Origin: Neorhizobium tomejilense
GTDB lineage: Bacteria > Pseudomonadota > Alphaproteobacteria > Rhizobiales > Rhizobiaceae
Assembly: GCA_002968845.1 (NCBI GenBank)
Contig: PVBG01000009.1
Coordinates: forward strand, 1-64,000
DNA: 64,000 bases
Reading direction: 5' to 3'
Part shown: in pieces, positions 52,280 through 60,472 of the stretch
How positions within the stretch are numbered: the stretch's first letter is position 1
Layout: each line of letters begins with the position of its first letter
Notes under the pieces: generated by a model
Database searches by the model: none
Seen by the model: the letters and a program-made list of their open reading frames with translations, nothing else
Told to the model about the DNA's origin: nothing
Program-made: the position numbers and the translations under genes

Positions 52280-52921
52280 ATGGAGAGAGATGAAATCGTG
52301 GCGGAAATGGAATTTCCGGCAAAGGAACGTTCAACTCGCGAAAAAGTTCACGTGATCGCGTGCGGAGCGATCGCGCGGGAAATCCTTGCTGTTTCCAGGC
52401 AGCAGGGCCTCGGTCACATCGACCTCAACTGCCTGCCGGCGATCTGGCACGCCTATCCGCAGAAGATCGTTCCGGGTCTCGAAAAAGCCGTCGCCGAGGC
52501 GAGGGAAGCGGGTTTCGAAAAAATCTTTTTCGCCTATGCGGATTGCGGAACCGGCGGCGACATCGACCGTCTCTGTGAGCGCGAGGGCATCGCCCGCATC
52601 GAAGGCCCGCACTGTTATTCCTTCTTCGCCGGAAACGACGCTTTTGCCGCAAAAGCGGACGAAGACCTGTTCTCGTTCTTCCTGACAGACTTCCTCGCCC
52701 GCCAGTTCGAGGCCTTCGTCATCGAACCGCTCGGCCTCGACCGCCACCCGCAGCTCAAGGACATGTATTTCGGCAATTACCGAAAACTCGTCTATCTCAG
52801 CCAGGAGGAAGACACGGTCCTTCAGGACAAGGCGCGTGGAGCCGCCGAGTACCTCGGCCTGGAATACGAATACCGCTTCACCGGCTACGGCGACCTCACG
52901 CAGGCGTTACGCTCGGTTTAA
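52280..52921 (+). CDS. DUF1638 protein of the corrinoid island
   Basis: A 213-residue protein of DUF1638. It has VHVIACGAIAREILAV near residues 23-38, many conserved Cys/His (CLPAIWHAYP, YADCGTGGDIDRLCE, GPHCYSFFAGND) and YFGNYRKLVYL near the end. DUF1638 genes recur beside corrinoid methyltransferases but have no known biochemistry; the Cys/His pairs suggest metal binding. The start is unsure: ATGs lie at 52280 and 52307. Confidence 0.82.
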   Translation: MERDEIVAEMEFPAKERSTREKVHVIACGAIAREILAVSRQQGLGHIDLNCLPAIWHAYPQKIVPGLEKAVAEAREAGFEKIFFAYADCGTGGDIDRLCEREGIARIEGPHCYSFFAGNDAFAAKADEDLFSFFLTDFLARQFEAFVIEPLGLDRHPQLKDMYFGNYRKLVYLSQEEDTVLQDKARGAAEYLGLEYEYRFTGYGDLTQALRSV

Positions 52922-52979
52922 CCGTTTCTTCGGGCCTTCGGCGGAAGAGTGCGGCCCTGCGCTTTTTGCGGGGGGATCG

Positions 52980-53753
52980 ATGCAGGACGAGAATTCTCGG
53001 ATCGTGGTGATGACATCGGGCGGGCTGAACCCACAGGTGATGATCAACGCATTGGCAAAACATTTTCCCGACCTGCATGTCGTCGAAGAACAGCCGGAAT
53101 CGAAGGGCACGCTGCTGAAACGCCGCGCCCGGCGGTTCGGCTGGTTCACAGCGCTTGGCCAACTGGCGACGATGATCGCCTCGAGGCTGACCAAGAGCGT
53201 GGCGGCAAGGCGCTCCGCCGAAATCATCCGCGACTACGGCCATTCCGCCGAACCGAACCCGGCAATCCCCCTGACGCACGTGCCCTCCCTCAACGATCCG
53301 GCCTGTCACGCAGCGGTGACAGCCCTGAAACCCGCTGCGATCTTCACCATATCCTGCCGCATCCTGTCGCCGCAGACGCTTGCCGCTGTCCCCTGCCCGG
53401 TGATCAACTTCCACGCCGGCATCAACCCGATGTACCGCGGCCAGATGGGCGGTTACTGGTCGCGCGTCGAAGGCGACGAGAAGAACTTTGGCGCCACCGT
53501 GCATCTGGTCGACAAGGGCATCGATACCGGTGGGACGCTCTACGAGAAGCGGGTGGAGCCGGCGCGCTCGGATTCGCTCGCCACCTATCCGCTGCTGATG
53601 ACCGCCTCTTCCGTCGACATCAGCGTCCGCGCGCTTCAGGATGCCATCGACGGAACGCTGAAGCCGTACCAGCCGCAAGGCCTCTCCGCGCTACGTTTCC
53701 CACCGCCGATCTGGACCTGGCTCTATCACGGGCTGACCCGGAAGATCTGGTAA
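52980..53753 (+). CDS. Formyltransferase-like protein
   Basis: A 257-residue protein whose second half resembles formyltransferase catalytic domains: VINFHAGINPMYRGQMGGYWSRVEGDEKNFGATVHLVDKGIDTGGTL (residues about 140-187). This has the HAGxxPxYRG and DxGxDTG motifs of Fmt and GART. The N-terminal half (VVMTSGGLNPQVMINALAKHFPD) is a Rossmann-like half. It probably uses 10-formyl-tetrahydrofolate, linking it to one-carbon metabolism. It lies 59 bases after DUF1638 and is preceded by GGGGGGATCG. Confidence 0.82.
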   Translation: MQDENSRIVVMTSGGLNPQVMINALAKHFPDLHVVEEQPESKGTLLKRRARRFGWFTALGQLATMIASRLTKSVAARRSAEIIRDYGHSAEPNPAIPLTHVPSLNDPACHAAVTALKPAAIFTISCRILSPQTLAAVPCPVINFHAGINPMYRGQMGGYWSRVEGDEKNFGATVHLVDKGIDTGGTLYEKRVEPARSDSLATYPLLMTASSVDISVRALQDAIDGTLKPYQPQGLSALRFPPPIWTWLYHGLTRKIW

Positions 53754-53882
53754 CCGGCATCCGGCCCGGCATCCCGCAAGGCAATCCCATCGCCGCGTCG
53801 TATTTTGCTGGGTGCGACGTCGTCGCAAGCGCAGTCTTGTCGCCCGCACCCGTGCATGCTGCACCTTAACACGGAGGAATTC

Positions 53883-54185
53883 ATGGCCGACCGCATCGTC
53901 GTCTTCTGGCGGGATATTCCGGCGCAGGTGATCATCAAGAAGGGCCGCCAGACCGCCAAGCGGGAACTGTCGCTGCGCTTCACCGAGGCGATCGACATGT
54001 GCGCGATGCGCAGCGGCGCCGCCGGCACCGACGACTATCTCGCAGAATGGCGCAAGGCCGAACCGATCGCCGTTTCCGACGATCTTGAGGCCGAAGCCGA
54101 CAGGGCTGCAGCCGAGCTCGAAGCAGCCTATGACAGGGAAAAACTCGTCGCGCTGGTGAAGACCGGCGGCCGCGAAACCGCCTGA
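53883..54185 (+). CDS. PF13769-type 'virulence factor' protein
   Basis: A 100-residue protein of the small family called 'virulence factor' in Pfam: MADRIVVFWRDIPAQVIIKKGR at the start and SLRFTEAIDMCAMRSGAAGTDDYLAEWRKAEP in the middle. The name reflects a Brucella screen; the biochemistry is unknown. In this locus the Cys at about residue 40 and its place before the folate methyltransferase suggest a one-carbon role. The start at 53883 follows GGAGGAATTC. Confidence 0.85.
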   Translation: MADRIVVFWRDIPAQVIIKKGRQTAKRELSLRFTEAIDMCAMRSGAAGTDDYLAEWRKAEPIAVSDDLEAEADRAAAELEAAYDREKLVALVKTGGRETA

Positions 54186-54237
54186 CGTTCAGACAATCAC
54201 ATCGTTTCTGCGCCGCATCGCGCGCCTGGAGGAAGAA

Positions 54238-55200
54238 ATGACCCGCACCATCGTCGCATCCGCAACCCGGGAGATCGTGATCGGCTTCGACCAGCCCTTT
54301 TGCGTGATCGGCGAACGCATCAACCCGACGGGCCGCAAGAAGCTCGCGGCCGAGATGATCGAGGGCAATTTCGACACGGTCATCAGGGACGCGCTGGAAC
54401 AGGTGGCGGCGGGTGCCACCATGCTCGATGTCAATGCCGGGGTCACCTCGGTCAATCCCAACGAGACCGAACCTGGCCTGCTCGTCCGGACGCTGGAGAT
54501 CGTCCAGGGCCTCGTCGACGTGCCGCTGTCGATCGACAGTTCGGTGACAGCGGCCATCGAAGCAGCGCTGAAAGTCGCCAAAGGCCGGCCACTGGTCAAT
54601 TCGGTGACCGGCGAGGAGGAAAAGCTCGAGGCCATCCTGCCGCTCTGCAAGAAATACGACGTACCGGTGGTAGCGATCTCCAACGACGAGACCGGCATTT
54701 CAATGGATCCGGACGTCCGATTCGCGGTCGCCAAGAAGATCGTCGAACGGGCCGCCGACTACGGCATCAAGCCGCATGACATCGTCGTCGATCCGCTGGT
54801 CATGCCGATCGGCGCATTGGGCGATGCCGGACGCCAGGTCTTCGCGCTACTGTATCGCCTGCGCAACGAACTCAAGGTCAACACGACCTGCGGGCTTTCC
54901 AACATCTCCTTCGGCCTGCCGCACCGCCACGGCATCAATGCCGGCTTCATTCCGATGGTGATCGGCGCCGGAATGACGTCGGCGATCATGAACCCCTGCC
55001 GGCCGCAGGAAATGGAAGCGGTGCGCGCCGCCAACGTGCTGAACGGCACGGATCAGAACTGCGGTAACTGGATCATGACCTATCGGGACTATAAGCCGGT
55101 CGAAGGCGGTGGAACTGCTGCGACGGCTGCACCTTCGGCTGCCAGCGGCCGACGCGGCGGCCGGGCCGCACGGGCTGGCGCCGGAGCGCGGACGGAGTAA
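54238..55200 (+). CDS. Methyltetrahydrofolate:corrinoid methyltransferase (pterin-binding domain)
   Basis: A 320-residue pterin-binding barrel: GERINPTGRKKLA near residues 23-35, MLDVNAG near 62, VPLSIDSS near 94, VNSVTGEEEKLEAIL near 120, and GLSNISFGLPHRHGINAGF near 218. It exchanges methyl between methyl-THF and the corrinoid protein, as in MtvA/AcsE-type enzymes and the folate module of MetH. The C terminus from residue 304 is Arg/Gly/Ala-rich (GRRGGRAARAGAG), not part of the barrel. It is followed 11 bases later by the reactivator gene. Confidence 0.93.
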   Translation: MTRTIVASATREIVIGFDQPFCVIGERINPTGRKKLAAEMIEGNFDTVIRDALEQVAAGATMLDVNAGVTSVNPNETEPGLLVRTLEIVQGLVDVPLSIDSSVTAAIEAALKVAKGRPLVNSVTGEEEKLEAILPLCKKYDVPVVAISNDETGISMDPDVRFAVAKKIVERAADYGIKPHDIVVDPLVMPIGALGDAGRQVFALLYRLRNELKVNTTCGLSNISFGLPHRHGINAGFIPMVIGAGMTSAIMNPCRPQEMEAVRAANVLNGTDQNCGNWIMTYRDYKPVEGGGTAATAAPSAASGRRGGRAARAGAGARTE

Positions 55201-55211
55201 GTACAGGTATC

Positions 55212-57248
55212 ATGGCGGATATTTCCAAGAGAGATCCCCTCGTCCTCTTCATGCCGTCTGGCAAGCGCGGCCGGTTTCCGGTCGGCACGCCGGTGCTCGA
55301 TGCCGCGCGCCAGCTTGGCGTCTACGTGGAGAGCGTCTGCGGCGGGCGGGCGACCTGCGGGCGCTGCCAGGTCTCGGTCCAGGAGGGACATTTCGCCAAG
55401 CACGGCATTACCTCGGCGAACGACCACCTGTCGCCGATCGGCCCGAAGGAGGAGCGCTACGACCGCGTGCGGGGGCTTCCCGAAGGACGCCGCCTCTCCT
55501 GCTCGACCCAGATCCTCGGCGATCTCGTCGTCGACGTGCCGCAGGATACGGTGATCAATGCGCAGGTGGTCCGCAAGGCCGCCGATGAGCGTGTCTTCGA
55601 CCGCAATCCGGCGATCCGCATGTGTTATGTCGAGGTGGAAGAGCCCGACATGGAAAAACCGCTCGGCGATCTCGACCGCCTGAAGGCGGCGCTTGCCGCC
55701 GAGTGGCATTTCGACGATCTGGATGTCGATTTCCACCTGGTTCCCAAGGTCCAGCAGATCCTGCGCAAGGGCGAATGGAAGGTCACGGCGGCAATTCACA
55801 AGGACCGGGACGACGATCGCGCCCGCCTCGTCGCGCTCTATCCCGGCCTGAAGAACGAGGCCTACGGGATTGCCTGCGATATCGGCTCGACGACGATCGC
55901 CATGCATCTGTCGTCGCTGCTGTCGGGCCGTACCGTGGCGTCGGCAGGCACATCGAACCCGCAGATCCGCTTTGGCGAGGATCTGATGAGCCGCGTTTCC
56001 TATGTGATGATGAACCCGGACGGGCGCGAGGCGATGACATTAGCCGTGCGCGAGGCGCTGAACGGGTTGATCGACAGGGTCTGCGCCGATGGCGGCGTGT
56101 CCCGCGCCGACATTCTCGACAGCGTCTTCGTCGGCAACCCGATCATGCACCATCTGTTCCTCGGGATCGATCCGACCGAGCTTGGCGGAGCCCCCTTTGC
56201 GCTTGCCGTTTCCGGAGCGGTAAAGGTCAGATCCTCCGAGATCGGCCTGCCGATGAACGACGGTACCCGCACTTATCTCCTGCCCTGCATCGCCGGCCAT
56301 GTCGGCGCCGATGCCGCCGCGGCAACCCTGTCGGAAGGTCCGCACCGGCAGGAGGAGATGATGCTGCTGGTCGATATCGGCACCAATGCGGAAATCGTGC
56401 TCGGCAATTCGACCCGCGTCGTCGCGGCCTCCTCGCCGACCGGTCCGGCCTTCGAAGGTGCCGAAATCTCTTCGGGCCAGCGGGCAGCACCCGGCGCCAT
56501 CGAGCGGATCCGCATCGACGCCGAAACGCTCGAGCCGCGCTTCCGGGTGATCGGTATCGAACCCTGGTCGGACGAGCCGGGTTTCGCCGATGCAGCCGCT
56601 GCGACCGGCATCACCGGCATTTGCGGTTCGGCGATCATCGAAGTGATTGCCGAAATGTATCTCGCCGGACTGATCTCGGAAGACGGCGTGGTGGACGGGA
56701 CCATGGCGGAGCGCAGCCCGCGCATCCTCCAGAACGGCCGGACCTTCTCCTATCTCGTGCATGACGGCGAGCAGCGCATCACCGTGACCCAGAACGACGT
56801 GCGCGCCATCCAGCTCGCCAAGGCGGCGCTTTATGCCGGCGTCAAGCTGTTGATGGACAAGCAGGGCGTCGACCATGTCGACCGCATCGGCCTTGCCGGC
56901 GCCTTCGGCACGTTCATCGATCCGAAATACGCGATGGTGCTGGGTCTTATCCCGGATTGCGATCTGGGCCGCGTCAAATCGGTCGGCAATGCCGCCGGCA
57001 CGGGCGCGCGGATGTGCCTGCTGAACCGCGGCTACCGCCGCGAGATCGAGGAAACCGTGAGCAGGATCGAGAAGATCGAGACGGCGCTGGAGCCGAAATT
57101 CCAGGAGCATTTCGTCTATGCCATGGCCCTGCCGAACAAGGTCGATGCCTTCCCGCACCTGGCGGCAGTCATCACCCTGCCGGAGCGAAAGGTACCAGCC
57201 GAGGCTTCGGGAGAAGGCGGCCGCAGACGTCGCCGCGGCCGCGAGTAG
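55212..57248 (+). CDS. RACo-type corrinoid reactivator (2Fe-2S plus ASKHA domains)
   Basis: A 678-residue protein. Residues about 10-95 form a [2Fe-2S] ferredoxin domain with CGGRATCGRC (Cys-x5-Cys-x2-Cys) and a distal Cys in LSCSTQ. After a linker, residues about 215-640 are the DUF4445/ASKHA ATPase fold: ACDIGSTTIAMHLSS, GEDLMSRVSYVM, VDIGTNAEIVL and GLAGAFGTF. It reduces inactive Co(II) corrinoid to Co(I) at the cost of ATP. Same layout as RACo and RamA-like activators. The C-terminal end is GRRRRRGRE. Its stop is two bases from that of the convergent LysR gene. Confidence 0.93.
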   Translation: MADISKRDPLVLFMPSGKRGRFPVGTPVLDAARQLGVYVESVCGGRATCGRCQVSVQEGHFAKHGITSANDHLSPIGPKEERYDRVRGLPEGRRLSCSTQILGDLVVDVPQDTVINAQVVRKAADERVFDRNPAIRMCYVEVEEPDMEKPLGDLDRLKAALAAEWHFDDLDVDFHLVPKVQQILRKGEWKVTAAIHKDRDDDRARLVALYPGLKNEAYGIACDIGSTTIAMHLSSLLSGRTVASAGTSNPQIRFGEDLMSRVSYVMMNPDGREAMTLAVREALNGLIDRVCADGGVSRADILDSVFVGNPIMHHLFLGIDPTELGGAPFALAVSGAVKVRSSEIGLPMNDGTRTYLLPCIAGHVGADAAAATLSEGPHRQEEMMLLVDIGTNAEIVLGNSTRVVAASSPTGPAFEGAEISSGQRAAPGAIERIRIDAETLEPRFRVIGIEPWSDEPGFADAAAATGITGICGSAIIEVIAEMYLAGLISEDGVVDGTMAERSPRILQNGRTFSYLVHDGEQRITVTQNDVRAIQLAKAALYAGVKLLMDKQGVDHVDRIGLAGAFGTFIDPKYAMVLGLIPDCDLGRVKSVGNAAGTGARMCLLNRGYRREIEETVSRIEKIETALEPKFQEHFVYAMALPNKVDAFPHLAAVITLPERKVPAEASGEGGRRRRRGRE

Positions 57249-57250
57249 GA

Positions 57251-58147
57251 TCAGGCAGCAGCGGCGACCAGCGAGCCGAAAGCCTCGCGGATACTCTCGG
57301 CCACGGCCTTGCCGGGCACGGAAAGCTGCGGTGCCGTCAACAGGCGAATATCGAAGTTGATGAGCTCCGGCAGGCCCTCTTTCGCCCCGAGTATCTGCAT
57401 GTCGTCGGTGACATAGGAGCGCGGGAACGGCGCGATCGCCAGATCGGACAGCACGGCGGCGCGCTGCGCCATCGTATGGGCGCTGGCATAGGCGATGCGA
57501 TAGCTCCGCTTGTGCTTCTCGAGCTGGGAAATTGCATCATGTCGCCATACGCATCCATCTTCCCAGACGGAGATCGGCAGCGGATCGCGCAGATACGCCG
57601 TGCCGCATTTGGCGCCGGCCCAGACCAGTCGTTCCGTGTGAATCATCTCGCCGGCCGTTGAGAAAGGCCGGGTGGCACAGTTGATCAGCGCCAGGTCCAG
57701 CCGCTGCTCGTCCATGCGCTTCTTGAGCGCAACGCTCATATCGACCGTGACATCGACCATGATGCCGGGAAAGCTTTCGCCGAAATCCTTGAGCACCTTC
57801 GGCAGAAGGCGTTCGGCGATATCGTCCGGCGCGCCGAGACGCACCACGCCGGAGAGTTCCGGCATGACGAAACGTGACACTGCCTCGTTGGAGAGCGCCA
57901 GCATGCGCCGCGCATAGGAAAGCAGCATCTCGCCATGCTGCGTCAGCGATACCGAACGGGCGTCGCGCAGGAAGAGCGTCGTCTTCAACTGCTCTTCCAG
58001 TTTCTTGATCTGCATCGAGACCGCTGACGGCGTACGCAGAACTGCGTCGGCCGCGGTCGAGAAATTGCCGGTTTCGGCAATCGCCACGAACGTGCGCAAT
58101 ACGTCATTATCGAGCAGCGGAAGCGGCGGGCGGAATGGAACAGTCAT
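57251..58147 (-). CDS. LysR family transcriptional regulator
   Basis: A 298-residue LTTR. The winged helix-turn-helix is at residues about 10-70 (LLDNDVLRTFVAIAETGNFSTAADAVLRTPSAVSMQIKKLEEQLKTTLF). The effector domain follows (PELSGVVRLGAPDDIAERLLPKVLKDFG, WAGAKCGTAYLRDPLPISVWEDGC). The start at 58147 follows the ATG-proximal AGAGGCTGAC. Nothing in its place proves control of the corrinoid genes, although it ends against the last of them. Confidence 0.92.
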   Translation of the reverse strand: MTVPFRPPLPLLDNDVLRTFVAIAETGNFSTAADAVLRTPSAVSMQIKKLEEQLKTTLFLRDARSVSLTQHGEMLLSYARRMLALSNEAVSRFVMPELSGVVRLGAPDDIAERLLPKVLKDFGESFPGIMVDVTVDMSVALKKRMDEQRLDLALINCATRPFSTAGEMIHTERLVWAGAKCGTAYLRDPLPISVWEDGCVWRHDAISQLEKHKRSYRIAYASAHTMAQRAAVLSDLAIAPFPRSYVTDDMQILGAKEGLPELINFDIRLLTAPQLSVPGKAVAESIREAFGSLVAAAA

Positions 58148-58360
58148 GTCAGCCTCTATCAATAATTCTGAACTTAAGCACCATATCATTTCGTTTGATT
58201 GAATGTCAAACCGGCGGCATACTCAAAAACATCGGAAGCGAGCGTCGATACAAAACAGAATTTCATGAGACGCATAACTTGCATCCGATTGATTGATGGA
58301 TTGATGGCGCTCATTATCCCGACTGAGCGTTGTCCCATGAGACACCCAAGGAGAACTGAC

Positions 58361-58570
58361 ATGACTATGATCATCTATCAGGAGAGCGATCGCTCCCGGT
58401 CCCGGCCGTCATCGTTCGCCTCGCTCATCCGCCCTGCCCTGGACGCGGTTATCAGCCTTCGCGATCAATGGCGTCGTCGCCAGACCGAAAGAATGCTGGA
58501 AGGTCTGCCGGCAGAAATCCGCAAGGACATCGGATGGCCGACGACCAATGCCGCACCGCATCGCCGATAA
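58361..58570 (+). CDS. Small DUF1127 protein
   Basis: A 69-residue protein with the DUF1127 C-terminal motif ERMLEGLPAEIRKDIGW preceded by a basic helix (LRDQWRRRQT). DUF1127 proteins in alphaproteobacteria are small, Arg-rich and linked to phosphate, carbon and RNA metabolism. The start at 58361 follows AAGGAGAACTGAC. It is alone between LysR and the GlxA-type regulator. Confidence 0.85.
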   Translation: MTMIIYQESDRSRSRPSSFASLIRPALDAVISLRDQWRRRQTERMLEGLPAEIRKDIGWPTTNAAPHRR

Positions 58571-58581
58571 CCCTCCCGCTC

Positions 58582-58617
58582 CATGGCCCGCCGACGCGAA
58601 CAGCGAAGCGGGCCATG
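58582..58617 (+). terminator. Stem-loop after the DUF1127 gene
   Basis: CATGGCCCGC (58582-58591) pairs with GCGGGCCATG (58608-58617) around a 16-base loop, 11 bases past the stop codon. There is no T tract, so it could be a terminator or an mRNA-stabilising 3' stem. Confidence 0.5.
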
Positions 58618-58797
58618 TAGTCTGAGACACGCTTTGAGCCTATCGCCTTTGGCAATTACGTCTGCGACCCGCTTATGTCGCAAAAATGTTATCAGCCTGT
58701 CGTCCAAAGCCCTTCTCCGCCGCCTTTCCCCGTGCCAATGTCGCTTTTGAAGAAAAGCGGGCCGCAATGTACGGCCACGAACAAGGGGAATGACGGC

Positions 58798-59826
58798 ATG
58801 AATGTGATGACCAAAAACCCGGCAGCAAAGCGCTCTCTCGTCTTTTTTCTTGTTCCCCATTTCACCATGCTGCCTTTTGCTGCAGCGGTGGAGACGCTGC
58901 GAATCGCCAATCGCATGCTCGGATACTCGGCCTATACTTGGCGGCTCTGTTCCGCCGACGGCGAAAAGGTCTATTCCTCGAGCGGCATCGGGATCGAAGT
59001 AAACTCTTCTCTCGCCGACGAACGTCGCAACCTCTCCGGTGAAAACCGTCCAAACATGGTTCTGGTCTGCTCGGGCGTCTACGTGGAGGAATTCAACAAC
59101 AAGTCGGTCAACGCCTGGCTGCGCGAGACCTATAACCGCGGCATTGCCGTTGGAAGCCTCTGCACCGGAGCGCATGTCCTCGCCCAGGCCGGGCTGCTGA
59201 ACGGCAAGCGCTGTGCGATCCATTGGGAGAACCTGCCAGGCTTTGCCGAGGCATTCCCGCAGGCGGAAGTCTATGCGGATCTCTACGAGGTCGATTCGAA
59301 CCTCTATACCTGCGCCGGCGGCACCGCCTCGCTCGATATGATGCTGAACTTGATCAGCCAGGATTTCGGCGAGAACCTCGTCAACCGCGTCTGCGAGCAG
59401 CAGTTGACGGACCGTGTCCGCAACCCGCACGACCGCCAGCGCCTGCCGCTGCGGGCGCGCCTCGGCGTCCAGAACGCCAAGGTTCTGACGATCATCGAGG
59501 TCATGGAAAACAACCTCTCCGAGCCGCTGTCTCTGGTCGAGATCGCCGACGACGCCGGCCTCTCCCGGCGCCAGATCGAACGCCTGTTCCGTCAGGAAAT
59601 GGGCCGCTCGCCGGCGCGCTATTATCTGGAGATCCGGCTCGACCGGGCAAGGCACCTGCTCGTGCAATCCTCGATGCCCGTGGTCGAGGTGGCGGTTGCC
59701 TGCGGGTTCGTGTCCGCCTCGCATTTCTCGAAATGTTATCGGGAGGTCTATAATCGTTCGCCGCAGCAGGAACGGGCCGAGCGCAAGCTCAACATGAATA
59801 CGTCGCGCACCGGGGTCGTGGCCTGA
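58798..59826 (+). CDS. GlxA/GbdR-type transcriptional regulator
   Basis: A 342-residue regulator. Residues about 10-190 form a DJ-1/PfpI-like domain with GSLCTGAHVLAQAGLLNGKRCAIHWEN near 118-144, and residues about 225-330 the AraC HTH pair (LSLVEIADDAGLSRRQIERLFRQEMGRSPARYYLEIRLDRARHLL). GbdR and related GlxA-type proteins activate glycine betaine and dimethylglycine catabolism. The dimethylglycine dehydrogenase-like gene downstream makes that role likely. The start at 58798 follows AAGGGGAATGACGGC. Confidence 0.88.
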   Translation: MNVMTKNPAAKRSLVFFLVPHFTMLPFAAAVETLRIANRMLGYSAYTWRLCSADGEKVYSSSGIGIEVNSSLADERRNLSGENRPNMVLVCSGVYVEEFNNKSVNAWLRETYNRGIAVGSLCTGAHVLAQAGLLNGKRCAIHWENLPGFAEAFPQAEVYADLYEVDSNLYTCAGGTASLDMMLNLISQDFGENLVNRVCEQQLTDRVRNPHDRQRLPLRARLGVQNAKVLTIIEVMENNLSEPLSLVEIADDAGLSRRQIERLFRQEMGRSPARYYLEIRLDRARHLLVQSSMPVVEVAVACGFVSASHFSKCYREVYNRSPQQERAERKLNMNTSRTGVVA

Positions 59827-59846
59827 GCCCTCGGGATTGCGGCGGG

Positions 59847-60455
59847 TCAGTCCGCCGCCTGCAGCGCGATCGTATAGTCGGAAAACACTCTGTTGCGGCC
59901 ATGGCTTTTCGCCATGAACAGGAATTGTTCTGCGGCGTTGAGGTAATTGTCGAACGTTTCCGGACCGCAGACCTCCGCCAGCCCGATCGAAACGGTCATC
60001 GAAAAATCGATATCGCCGGACATGATCCTGATGCCGGCGACCTCAAGCCTCAGATTTTCGCAGAATTCCGTCGCAGCGGCTACGTCGAGACCGACCAGCA
60101 GCATGCCGAATTCCTCGTCACCCAGCCGCGCAAGAAAATGACGGCTGCCGCGACACGCGGAACCAAGCCTGGCGGCGGTGGTCTTGACGACTTGGGCGAC
60201 GGTTTCTTCGCAATGGACAGCGTTCAACCGCCGGAAATGGTCGATGCTCACGATCGCGACGGCGCAGGATATCCCCTCGGAAAGACATTCCCTCACCACC
60301 GGTTCGCCAAGCCGGTAAAATTCCTTCAGGTTGGCAAAACCGGTCAACGGATCGGCAATCGGACGGGCCGCCTCCATCTGGATCGGCAACGGCGCCGCCA
60401 AACCGTGGGTCAAGCGCTCCTTCTCCCGGAAATGCTGGCTTAGAAGGTACGGCAT
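59847..60455 (-). CDS. GGDEF-domain protein with altered motif
   Basis: A 202-residue protein that is almost only a GGDEF domain (residues about 33-190): DPLTGFANLKEFY at its start and RLGDEEFGMLLVG near residue 110. The signature is GDEEF, in which the second Gly is replaced by Asp, so diguanylate cyclase activity is uncertain. It lies 17 bases after the dual-receiver gene with AGAGGAA upstream of the start at 60455. Together they rebuild a PleD-like layout on two chains. Confidence 0.87.
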   Translation of the reverse strand: MPYLLSQHFREKERLTHGLAAPLPIQMEAARPIADPLTGFANLKEFYRLGEPVVRECLSEGISCAVAIVSIDHFRRLNAVHCEETVAQVVKTTAARLGSACRGSRHFLARLGDEEFGMLLVGLDVAAATEFCENLRLEVAGIRIMSGDIDFSMTVSIGLAEVCGPETFDNYLNAAEQFLFMAKSHGRNRVFSDYTIALQAAD

Positions 60456-60472
60456 ACGGAGTTCCTCTGGGA

